A DNA stretch of 38,192 nt from CAIQPS01 sp964631965 (GTDB lineage Bacteria; Actinomycetota; Thermoleophilia; RBG-16-64-13): positions 1 through 38,192 of the forward strand of contig CAZWAR010000009.1 of the NCBI GenBank assembly GCA_964631965.1, written 5' to 3'. Positions 1 to 7,135 of this stretch are shown here, one piece after another (position 1 is the first letter of the stretch; every line of letters begins with the position of its first letter). The translations under genes were made by a program, and so were the position numbers. Below the pieces are notes generated by a model. The model searched no databases and had not been told where the DNA came from. It worked only from the letters and a program-made list of their open reading frames with translations.

Positions 1-551
1 TCGCCAGGGCCGAGATCGTCGATCTGGATCTGACTGCTGTCGGCTTCGCGCACCTTGACCGCCGCCCGGCCGCTCGCGAGCAGACACAGCCGATCCGCAG
101 GAGCTCCCTCCGCGATCAATTGATCTCCTGCTGCGAACTTGCGGCTCTCCGCGATGTCCGCGATGACGCTCAGCTCTCCGGGAGGCAGCTCCGCGAAGAT
201 CTTGAACCGCCGGAGACGTTCGATCTGTTCCATGGCCTCCGCTCCCCGTGTGCTCGCGTTCCGATCGTGACGCTTCTGTCGCCTGTCCTGTACCGGATCG
301 GCGCCCGCAGCCACCGCCACGAGATACTTCTGGGCCATCCGACGGGCTTTGTCCGGAGGTAGCACGCCCACACGCCCGATGGTGAACCGGCGGGACTCTC
401 CGGCGCCGTTGCGATAGCGGATGACATACGTAGCCAGCCCAGAAGGCCGCAGGCGTATGCCGAAACCGGGAAGGTCGTCATCCACGACGTACACTTCCCT
501 CTCCGGATCCGGCGTGAGGCCGGCCACGGTCCTATTCGTGATCCTCGGCAC
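1..551 (-). CDS. Integrase arm-type DNA-binding domain fused to cNMP-binding-like sensor domain (partial)
   Basis: The frame opens at a GTG at 551 with a GGGAGG ribosome site 6 nt upstream and stays open to the window edge (about 183 codons seen; the C-terminus is missing). Residues about 10-95 match the arm DNA-binding domain (DUF4102 type) of P4-like tyrosine integrases: LPGFGIRLRPSG, then YVIRYRNGAGESRRFTIGR, then ARRMAQKYLVAVAAGADP. From residue 107 the same frame becomes a Crp/cyclic-nucleotide-binding-like domain: FKIFAELPPGELSVIAD, GDQLIAEGAPADRLCLLASG. No stop separates them. In integrases the core-binding and catalytic domains would begin where the sensor domain starts, so this looks like a regulator built on an integrase arm domain. 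The ATG at 233 could be an internal start of a separate sensor gene, but its ribosome site is weak. Domain identities are by eye. What follows past the edge is unknown. Confidence 0.7.
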   Translation of the reverse strand, partial: MPRITNRTVAGLTPDPEREVYVVDDDLPGFGIRLRPSGLATYVIRYRNGAGESRRFTIGRVGVLPPDKARRMAQKYLVAVAAGADPVQDRRQKRHDRNASTRGAEAMEQIERLRRFKIFAELPPGELSVIADIAESRKFAAGDQLIAEGAPADRLCLLASGRAAVKVREADSSQIQIDDLGPG

Positions 552-605
552 CGCTCACCTCCCGAGCGGCCCCTCAGCTCTTCTCTCCGCACTGGATATT
601 CCCTG

Positions 606-624
606 GGGACACAATAGGGACACA
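606..624. promoter_or_regulatory. Direct repeat GGGACACA x2, 11-bp period
   Basis: GGGACACA occurs at 606-613 and again at 617-624, one helical turn apart and about 55 bp upstream of the integrase-arm/sensor gene. The arrangement suits an operator or a recombinase arm site. The rest of 552-811, between the divergent genes, holds no convincing gene. Confidence 0.3.
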
Positions 625-811
625 CGAGAAGAACCATTTCTATCGTAGGAACCCCCGAGAACGCTGTCAAGCGAGCCGTCGAGGCGCGCCGGGAGTTGCG
701 GGAACGTCCGCGCTGCCTACTGAGCGCTAGTTCACTGTAGAATCGAGACCCCTTCACATACTATGATTGCCTCAGGCTTGTGAGAGGCCGGAAACATCGA
801 GAGGAGCGATC

Positions 812-3439
812 GTGGGGGAAGACAGGCTCGAATTCAGAGGCCCGATGAACGCATCCGGCGAGCGGGTCGTGGTGCGCGACATGTGCTTCATTGGGATCAG
901 CTGGGGCGGCAATGCCTGCATGGTGGACTCGAGAGACGGCAAAGTCATCCGCATCCGCCCGGCCCGCTTCTACGACTCCTACACCAAGGAAGAGGTGAAA
1001 CCCTGGGTGATGGAGGCCAGAGGCAAGAGCTTCGATCCGGGCGAGAAGACCCTGCCCCCTCCCCTCTCCCTCTGCTACAAGAAGCGCGTCTTCTCCCCGG
1101 CCCGCATCCGCTACCCCATGAAACGGGTGGACTTCGACCCGAACGGCGCCCCCGGTTCCACTGGCCCCGGGGGGAGGAACATCCAGAACCGCGGGGTCAG
1201 CAAGTACGTGCGCATAAGCTGGGACGAGGCCCTCGATATCGTGACGGCCGAGATGAACCGCGTCAAGGCGACCTACGGCCCCACCGCCATCCTCTACCAG
1301 AACGACCAGCACGGGGAGAACAAGACCGTGCACGGCCCCCACGGCTGTGGGAGAAAACTCCTCGATCTCTTCGGCGGCTACACCCACCAGGTCCGTAACG
1401 CCGACAGCTGGGAGGGCTGGTACTGGGGGGCCAAACACGTGTGGGGATGTGAGTTCATCGGCCAGCAGCTGCCGCAGTCCAATCTCCTCTACGACATCTC
1501 GAAGAACGCCGAACTGCTCCTCTTCTGGGGGTGCGATCCGGAGACCACCCCCTGGGGGTGGGGGGGTCAGCTCGTCTCCCGCTTCAACTACTGGTGGACC
1601 GAACTGGGCATCCGTCAGATCTACATCGCCCCGGACTGCAACTACGGCAACGCGGTCCACGCCGACAAGTGGATCCCCATCCTTCCCAACACCGACGCCG
1701 CCCTCTATCTCGCCATCGCTCAGCGCTGGTTCTCCCGCGGCACCTACGATAAGGAGTACCTCGAGAGCCACGCATACGGCGTGGACAAGTTCGAGGACTA
1801 CGTGATGGGCCGCGAGGACGGCGTCCCCAAGACCCCGGAGTGGGCCTCGCCGATCACCGGCATCCCCGCCCGGATCATCAAAGCCCTCGCCGATGAGTGG
1901 GCCGCCAAACGCACCACCGTGGTCATCTCCAACGGGGGCCCGGCCATCCGTGGCCCCTACTCCACCGAACCCGCCCGCCTGCAGGTGCTGTGCCTGGCCA
2001 TGCAGGGGCTGGGCAAGCCGGGAGCGAACCAGGCCAAGATGATCGAGTGGGCCCTCTCCCTTCTTCCCGAGAACCAGGCCGCACCCATGCCCTCGGTGCA
2101 ATGCAACATCGACGCCGCCTACCGGGGCGACGGACCGCCGGAGTTCAAGCGCGATTCGTGCATCCCCAAGACGCTCGTGCCCAAACTCATCCTCGAAGGT
2201 GAGGGCGAGTGGTACGGCAACCGCTACGGTATGCGGAGCGAACGCGAAGACCAGTTCGTCAAGTACACCTATCCGGCTGAGGGTGCCTCCAAGATCCACA
2301 TGATCTGGACCGATTCCCCCTCCTGGATCACCTGCTGGAACGACGGCAACATGTTCATCCGGGCGCTCAGGCACCCGGACATAGAGTTCGTCATGTGCCA
2401 GCACCCCTGGATCGAGAACGACGCTCTGTTCGCCGACATCCTCCTGCCGGTGAACACCAAACTTGAAGAAGACGATATTGGCTCGGATGTGTTCAGCGGC
2501 CAGATGGACCTGCTCTATCCGGAGCCGCGCTGCATGGAGTCGCTCGGTGAATCGGTGAGCGACTACGAGGTGGTCTGCAAGATCGCCGAGAAGCTGGGAC
2601 TGCTCGAGGAATACACCGGCGGCATGAGCGTGCCGGAGATCATCCGCGACGGCTTCGAGAAGTGCCCCGTTTCAGAGAAGATAACCTGGGACGAGTTCCT
2701 GGAGAAGGGCTACTACGTGGTCCCGCCCCAGCCCGATTGGGAGAACATCCCCGCCGGCTTGGTGAAGTTCTACGAGGACCCGGAAGGCCACCCTCTGCAG
2801 ACCCCCACCGGCAAGCTCGAGTTCTACTCTACCGGCTTGGCCGAGCACTTCCCCGACGACCCCGAACGGCCCCCGGTGCCCAAGTGGATTCCCGGAGGCG
2901 AGACGCATCAGGAGACCATCGGCACCGAGCGGAGCAAGAAGTATCCGCTCCTCGTCATGAGCAACCACCCGCGGTGGGGGGTGCATTCCCAGCACGACGA
3001 CGTCACTTGGTTCAGGGAGATCGAGACCTGCAAGGTGAGAGCCTCGGACGGCTATCAGTATCACCCGCTGTGGATGAACCCGGCCGATGCCGCCGCCCGA
3101 GGCATCAAGCACGGGGATGTTGTCTCCATCTATAACGAGCGGGGCACCGTCCTGGCCGGCGCGTATGTGACCGAGCGCATCATGGCCGGCGCCGTGGGCA
3201 TCGACCATGGAGCCAAATACGATCCCATCGTGCCCGGTGAGATCGACCGGGGTGGAGTGATCAACACCATCGTGCCCCGCAACTGCACCTCGAAGAACAC
3301 GGTGGGCATGGCCGTCTCCGGCTTCCTCGTGGAGGTGGAGAGGACCGATCTGGACACTCTGCGCAGAAAATATCCCGAGGCCTTCGCCCGGGAATGTCAT
3401 ATCACTGCTGGTCCGTGCATCGCGGGAATCATGGAGTGA
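812..3439 (+). CDS. Molybdopterin oxidoreductase, pyrogallol transhydroxylase / catechol dehydroxylase-like large subunit
   Basis: DMSO-reductase-family molybdenum enzyme of 875 residues, the size of the transhydroxylase large subunit. The GTG at 812 follows AGGAG by 5 nt; a TTG 45 nt upstream is also open but has no such site. The N-terminus lacks the CxxC pattern that binds a [4Fe-4S] cluster in most family members, as in Pelobacter pyrogallol-phloroglucinol transhydroxylase. Residues 198-200 are Asp-Ser-Trp, which from memory correspond to Asp174, Ser175 (Mo ligand) and Trp176 of that enzyme. The C-terminal third carries the molybdopterin dinucleotide domain (LLVMSNHPRWGVHS; HPLWMNPADAAARGIKHGD). 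Related actinobacterial enzymes include gut catechol dehydroxylases, so reductive removal of a ring hydroxyl is an alternative. No ferredoxin-like small subunit is adjacent; the next gene is a nitroreductase 32 nt downstream. No Tat signal is visible. Substrate unknown. Confidence 0.8.
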   Translation: MGEDRLEFRGPMNASGERVVVRDMCFIGISWGGNACMVDSRDGKVIRIRPARFYDSYTKEEVKPWVMEARGKSFDPGEKTLPPPLSLCYKKRVFSPARIRYPMKRVDFDPNGAPGSTGPGGRNIQNRGVSKYVRISWDEALDIVTAEMNRVKATYGPTAILYQNDQHGENKTVHGPHGCGRKLLDLFGGYTHQVRNADSWEGWYWGAKHVWGCEFIGQQLPQSNLLYDISKNAELLLFWGCDPETTPWGWGGQLVSRFNYWWTELGIRQIYIAPDCNYGNAVHADKWIPILPNTDAALYLAIAQRWFSRGTYDKEYLESHAYGVDKFEDYVMGREDGVPKTPEWASPITGIPARIIKALADEWAAKRTTVVISNGGPAIRGPYSTEPARLQVLCLAMQGLGKPGANQAKMIEWALSLLPENQAAPMPSVQCNIDAAYRGDGPPEFKRDSCIPKTLVPKLILEGEGEWYGNRYGMRSEREDQFVKYTYPAEGASKIHMIWTDSPSWITCWNDGNMFIRALRHPDIEFVMCQHPWIENDALFADILLPVNTKLEEDDIGSDVFSGQMDLLYPEPRCMESLGESVSDYEVVCKIAEKLGLLEEYTGGMSVPEIIRDGFEKCPVSEKITWDEFLEKGYYVVPPQPDWENIPAGLVKFYEDPEGHPLQTPTGKLEFYSTGLAEHFPDDPERPPVPKWIPGGETHQETIGTERSKKYPLLVMSNHPRWGVHSQHDDVTWFREIETCKVRASDGYQYHPLWMNPADAAARGIKHGDVVSIYNERGTVLAGAYVTERIMAGAVGIDHGAKYDPIVPGEIDRGGVINTIVPRNCTSKNTVGMAVSGFLVEVERTDLDTLRRKYPEAFARECHITAGPCIAGIME

Positions 3440-3471
3440 CGGCCCAACGCCGTCGGGAAAGGAACAGGCAG

Positions 3472-4026
3472 ATGAACGTCGACGAAGCCGTACTGAAGCG
3501 CAAGAGCATCCGCTCATATCAGGACAAGCCCGTCTCCGACGAAGACCTGGGCAAGGTCATCAAGGCCGGTCAGTGGGCGCCCAACGCCGGCGAGTACAAC
3601 ATGTCGGTGATCCGGAACAGGCCTCTCATGGATCAGGTGAACGAGGAGACTCTGGACGTCATGAGGAATTCCGGCAACGACTTCCTCATGGAGCGGGCCG
3701 CCCTCCCCGGTTACCGCCCGCTGTACGGGGCGCCTGTGGTCATCCTTCTCTCGGGCCCACCCGAGGTACCCCATACGCAGGCCAACTGCGCTGTTGCGGT
3801 AGAGAACATGCTGCTGCAGGCAACAGAGTTAGGTCTGGGCTCGGTGTTCCTGCGCTCGCCGTCATACGCTCTCAACAGGCCTGAGAACGCCGCTCTCGCC
3901 CGCGAGGCAGGCATTCCGGAGGGCTGGAAGGTGGAATGTGGCCTGGCCATCGGCTACACCGACGACGAGACGAGGTTCTCTCGCATGGAGCGGGAACCGC
4001 GGGGGACCGTCGCGTTCATCGACTGA
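3472..4026 (+). CDS. Nitroreductase-family FMN oxidoreductase
   Basis: A 184-residue protein of the nitroreductase fold, usually an FMN-binding dimer using NAD(P)H. Visible features are the N-terminal phosphate-binding stretch RKSIRSYQDKPV (about residues 10-21), the WAPNAGEYN motif (about 37-45), and the central helix segment NCAVAVENMLLQATELGLGS near residues 106-125 that packs on the flavin. The ATG at 3472 is preceded by a GGAAAGGAACAGG stretch; upstream frame extends into the molybdoenzyme gene but lacks a site. It lies 32 nt after the molybdoenzyme stop and ends at a strong terminator, so the two are probably co-transcribed. It may feed electrons to, or act on the same aromatic substrate as, its neighbour; that pairing is inference. 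The substrate cannot be told from sequence. Confidence 0.85.
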   Translation: MNVDEAVLKRKSIRSYQDKPVSDEDLGKVIKAGQWAPNAGEYNMSVIRNRPLMDQVNEETLDVMRNSGNDFLMERAALPGYRPLYGAPVVILLSGPPEVPHTQANCAVAVENMLLQATELGLGSVFLRSPSYALNRPENAALAREAGIPEGWKVECGLAIGYTDDETRFSRMEREPRGTVAFID

Positions 4027-4039
4027 AATCCTGCCTGCT

Positions 4040-4086
4040 GGCGAAGCCTGGCGCCCTTGTTGGGGGCCGGGCTTCGCCTTTCTTTG
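4040..4086 (+). terminator. Rho-independent terminator after the nitroreductase
   Basis: The arm GGCGAAGCC (4040-4048) pairs with GGCTTCGCC (4070-4078), extended inward by GGCGCCC with GGGGGCC, and is followed by TTTCTTT. It closes the molybdoenzyme-nitroreductase unit. Confidence 0.85.
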
Positions 4087-4126
4087 CCCACAGCTTGGAC
4101 GCGAAGATCGATACTCATGAGCAAGC

Positions 4127-4156
4127 AAGGGAGCCGGCCAATCGGCCGGCTCCCTT
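4127..4156 (-). terminator. Perfect 13-bp hairpin downstream of pstS
   Basis: AAGGGAGCCGGCC (4127-4139) pairs perfectly with GGCCGGCTCCCTT (4144-4156) around a 4-nt loop. It sits 49 nt past the pstS stop on the minus strand and has only a broken T-tract (TTGCTTGCTC) on that strand. Probably the pstS transcript end, and it may also back up the nitroreductase terminator from the other side. Confidence 0.6.
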
Positions 4157-4204
4157 CCGCTGCAACGTCTCGAAACAACTGACTGCAAACAAGGCTCACT
4201 GATC

Positions 4205-5306
4205 CTAGGAACCGATCGAGTCGACCACCTTCATGACGGCGGCCTTGAGGTCGGCCGGCAGGGTGGCATAGCCGTTGTCGTGAGCGATGGCGTCGCCCTC
4301 TTCGCCCAGGGCCCAGGTCACGAAGGCTTTGAAGAGCGGAGCTTTCTCGGCCGGCATCTTGTCGTACTCGAGCAGGTAGGTGCCGGTGACGATCGGGTAG
4401 GCTTCCGGGTTGGAGCTGTTCATGACCAGAGGCAGCAGGTTGAAGTCCGCAGGGATCTGCAGGCCTTCGGCCGCTTTGCTGGTGGATTCGAGGCTGGCCG
4501 TCACGATGTTGCCGGAAGCGTTCTTCATGGCAGCTGTGGACAGACCCACCTGCTCGGCGTAGGCAAGCTCGACGTACCCGATGGAGTTGACATTCTGCTG
4601 CACGATACCGGCCACACCCGGGTTGCCCTGGCCGCCGAAGCCGCTGACCGGCCACTTGGGCGACTTACCGATGCCCGGACCGTCGGCCCAGTCGGCATTC
4701 ACAGCGGCGAGATATGTAGTAAACGCGTTGGTGGTCCCGGAAGAGTCGGAACGATGGACGACCTTGATCTCAGCATCCGGGAGTTTGGAGGCAGTGTCCG
4801 GATTGAGAGCAACGATAGCCGGGTCGTTCCACTTGGTGATCTGGCCGAGGTAGATCTTGGCCACAGTGTTGCCATCGAGAATGACCTTTGGGCTGCCCTC
4901 GAGGTTGTAGGCGAGGACCACAGAACCGAAGACGGTGGGCAGTTGCAGAACTTTGGCGCCCTGGCGGGCGGCTTCGGCAGCCTGGATCTCTTCGGCCTTC
5001 ATGAAGGCATCGGATGCACCGAAATCGACGGTCTGGTTGGTGAACTGCTGGATACCGGCACCGGAGCCGACACCCTGNNNNNNNNNNNNNNNNNNNNNNN
5101 NNNNNNNNNNNNNNNNNNNNNNNNNNNNNNNNNNNNNNNNNNNNNNNNNNNNNNNNNNNNNNNNNNNNNNNNNNNNNGGCGGGGGCCATCGTGGTGGTGG
5201 TCTCTTCGGAGCCGCAGGCGGCCGCAAAGACGCTCATCAGCGCCACTGCGACGGCCAGAACGGCAATCAAAGAGATGACCCCCATCTTGGTGCTTTTGAC
5301 AGACAC
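4205..5306 (-). CDS. pstS: Phosphate ABC transporter substrate-binding lipoprotein PstS (interrupted by assembly gap)
   Basis: Binds inorganic phosphate outside the membrane for the PstSCAB importer. The N-terminus (GTG 5306, with AAAGGAAG upstream) is a lipoprotein signal: a hydrophobic run then AAAC and an acidic, Thr-rich linker. After the gap come the family hallmarks: QGVGSGAGIQQF, VDFGASDAFM, LDGNTVAKIYLGQITKWND, VVHRSDSSGTTNAFTTYL and GIVQQNVNSIGYVELAYA. The Ser/Asp/Arg/Gly-Thr phosphate ligands are in these stretches. The frames before and after the 100 N do not match, so the true gap length differs from 100; the missing part should hold the usual GAGATFP-type segment. No pstC, pstA or pstB follows here: downstream genes lie on the other strand. 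A PHO-like box is 82 bp upstream. Confidence 0.92.
5078..5177. other. Assembly gap of 100 N
   Basis: Exactly 100 undetermined bases, the conventional placeholder for a gap of unknown size. It interrupts pstS, and reading frames on the two sides are out of phase. Confidence 0.97.
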
Positions 5307-5387
5307 GGCATGCTTCCTTTCTCTGATTGGTTGGTCACACAGCTCCGCTGTCTTGCCTGGCCCCTACGCTAACGTCAGGAGCGGCTG

Positions 5388-5431
5388 GCCATGTTAAGGA
5401 GAGGGTGCAGGAGCGTGAAGATTCCGTTAAA
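5388..5431 (-). promoter_or_regulatory. PHO-box-like site: four 11-bp direct repeats upstream of pstS
   Basis: Read towards pstS, the units are TTTAACGGAAT (5431-5421), CTTCACGCTCC (5420-5410), TGCACCCTCTC (5409-5399) and CTTAACATGGC (5398-5388). Each repeats a core like TTMAC at an 11-bp period, the architecture of actinobacterial PhoP boxes (GTTCACC-like repeats). A loose -10 (TAGCGT, 5371-5366) lies about 17 bp further on. The regulator itself is not in this window. Confidence 0.5.
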
Positions 5432-5496
5432 AGAAGAGGGAATCGAAGCTTCTTGAATCGGCCGAGCGTGAATGCCTTGAGAGCGCTATGGGCACC

Positions 5497-5513
5497 ATTC
5501 CCCAACAGGGAAT
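5497..5513. promoter_or_regulatory. Short palindrome in the pstS-ppk2 intergenic region
   Basis: ATTCCC (5497-5502) and GGGAAT (5508-5513) form a 6-5-6 inverted repeat about 77 bp before the ppk2 start. It could be an operator for ppk2; no clear -35/-10 pair was found beside it. Confidence 0.2.
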
Positions 5514-5589
5514 ACAATCGTCCCGCCCACGAGAATACGATGGTTGTGCGCGATGCCTATGACGCGACGAGCGCCAAGGAGTGGGACTC

Positions 5590-6999
5590 ATGGATGATGA
5601 ACGCATGACGAGAATCGCCGAGTCGGCGAAACGCTTCGTAGTCAAGCCCGGACAGCCGATCGTTCTCCGGAAGGACTTCGATCCCAGTTACCACGGGGCC
5701 GGGGTCGAGAAGAAGGAAAGCGATGAGATTCTCCAGGAAGGAGTGGCGCTTCTCAGCGAGTACCAAGAGCGGCTCGCAGCGCAGAACATCTACGGGCTGC
5801 TGGTGATCATCCAGGCCCTGGATGCGGCAGGAAAGGATGGCACCATACGCCATGTCATGAGCGGAGTCAACCCGCAGGGAGTGCGCGTGACCAGCTTCAA
5901 GCAACCTTCCGCCGAGGAGTTGGACCATGACTATTTCTGGCGGTGCGCAAAGGCCCTCCCCGCCCGGGGTGAGATCGCCATCTTCAACCGCTCGTACTAC
6001 GAGGAAGTTCTCGTCGTTCGAGTGCACCCGGAGTTGCTGGCGGCCGAACGGATGCCGCCGCTGAAGCCGGAAGACCTTTGGAAACGCCGGTATAGGGAGA
6101 TCAACGACTGGGAACGCTATCTCGCGGACAACGGCTTCCGGATCGTGAAGTTGTTCCTGAACGTGTCCAAGGAGGAACAGCGGCAGCGTTTCCTCGACCG
6201 GCTGAACGAGCCGGAGAAGAACTGGAAGTTCTCCGCGAGCGACGTCGCCGAAAGGGAACACTGGGAGGCCTATCAGACGGCCTACTCCGAAATGCTTTCG
6301 CACACGAGCACCGAACATGCCCCCTGGCACGTCATCCCGGCCGACCACAAGTGGTTCGCCCGCGTGGCTGCCGCCGCGGTTATCGTCGACGCCCTCGCAA
6401 AGATAGATCCGCAGTATCCGGTGGTATCCGGTGAAGCCCGAGAAACGCTGGACAAAGCGAGGGTCTTCCTGGAGGCTGAAGGACCGAAGCCCGCGGCGGA
6501 CTCCCAGGCACCGGCTGATGCCCGGTCCCCGGCCGATCCCGAGGCACCGGCCGATCCCGAGGCCACACAAGACGCAGAAACGCTCGCCACTGCGCTCGCG
6601 GACGCTGAAGAGGCGCAAGGAGACGAAGCGGCCGGCCCCGAGCGGCCGCGCACGAAGCTGATCAAGCCGGGAGAGATCATGCTCTGGGGGAAGAAGTACC
6701 GGAAAGATGTGGTGATCGAGGCTGGCAGGATCCGCAAACGGAAGAAGAAACCGTCCAAGGCGTACAAGGGCGAAAGCGGCCATACCCCCCTCTCGCTGGC
6801 CGAAGAGATCCCCTGGGGCAACGGTCGCCTGATCATCGGCACCGGAGTCGAGGGGGCTCTCCCAATAATGTCCGAGGTCTTCGAAGAGGCCGACACGCGA
6901 GGGGTCGCGGTCTTTGCCGCACGACTCGATGAGGCGCTCGGCCTCCTGGACGAGACGCCTCGGAGCGAGGTCTTCGCGGTACTGCACGTAGGCTGCTGA
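5590..6999 (+). CDS. ppk2: Polyphosphate kinase 2 fused to a C-terminal Mth938-like (DUF498) domain
   Basis: PPK2 transfers phosphate between polyphosphate and nucleotides in the cytoplasm. ATG 5590 has AAGGAG 8 nt upstream. Residues 1 to about 290 form the kinase: Walker A QALDAAGKDGTI (75-86), then FNRSYYEEVL (132-141), then NDWERYLADNGFRIVKLFLN. A Pro/Ala/Asp-rich linker (about 295-353) follows. Residues 354-469 form a second domain: WGKKYRKDVVIEAGRIRKRK, GHTPLSLAEE, LIIGTGVEGALPIMSEVFEE and TRGVAVFAARLDEALGLL. This pattern fits the Mth938/AAMDC/NDUFAF3 fold, whose function is poorly known. Ordinary PPK2 proteins end near residue 290, so the extension is unusual. The subclass (AMP, ADP or both) cannot be settled by eye. 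It precedes ppx on the same strand. Confidence 0.9.
   Translation: MDDERMTRIAESAKRFVVKPGQPIVLRKDFDPSYHGAGVEKKESDEILQEGVALLSEYQERLAAQNIYGLLVIIQALDAAGKDGTIRHVMSGVNPQGVRVTSFKQPSAEELDHDYFWRCAKALPARGEIAIFNRSYYEEVLVVRVHPELLAAERMPPLKPEDLWKRRYREINDWERYLADNGFRIVKLFLNVSKEEQRQRFLDRLNEPEKNWKFSASDVAEREHWEAYQTAYSEMLSHTSTEHAPWHVIPADHKWFARVAAAAVIVDALAKIDPQYPVVSGEARETLDKARVFLEAEGPKPAADSQAPADARSPADPEAPADPEATQDAETLATALADAEEAQGDEAAGPERPRTKLIKPGEIMLWGKKYRKDVVIEAGRIRKRKKKPSKAYKGESGHTPLSLAEEIPWGNGRLIIGTGVEGALPIMSEVFEEADTRGVAVFAARLDEALGLLDETPRSEVFAVLHVGC
6511..6564 (+). repeat. Three 18-bp tandem repeats in the ppk2 linker
   Basis: Units 6511-6528, 6529-6546 and 6547-6564 encode PADARS, PADPEA and PADPEA. The last two differ at one base. 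The repeat sits in the flexible linker, where length change should be tolerated. Confidence 0.75.
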
Positions 7000-7135
7000 C
7001 CCGGCGGTTCGGCGGGGGAAGCAGGCGTCACTTGGGCTCAGTCGGGTAAGGTATGTGTGTGAATTCGACTGGCTTCATCCGGGAAACGGCCATGCTGGGG
7101 CTTGTCCAGGCAGACACGGCAGCGGGGACGATGAC

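Noticed and set aside
170..757. 195-codon minus-strand frame over the first gene
   Set aside because: It is a different frame from the integrase-arm/sensor frame, is Arg/Ser-rich and lacks motifs.
761..2404. Long open frame opposite the molybdoenzyme gene
   Set aside because: It mirrors the strongly biased codons of a clear gene, has low-complexity Gly/Val composition and no family resemblance.
5557..6987. 476-codon frame opposite ppk2
   Set aside because: Shadow of ppk2; its product is Arg/Gly/Leu-rich with no recognisable motif.
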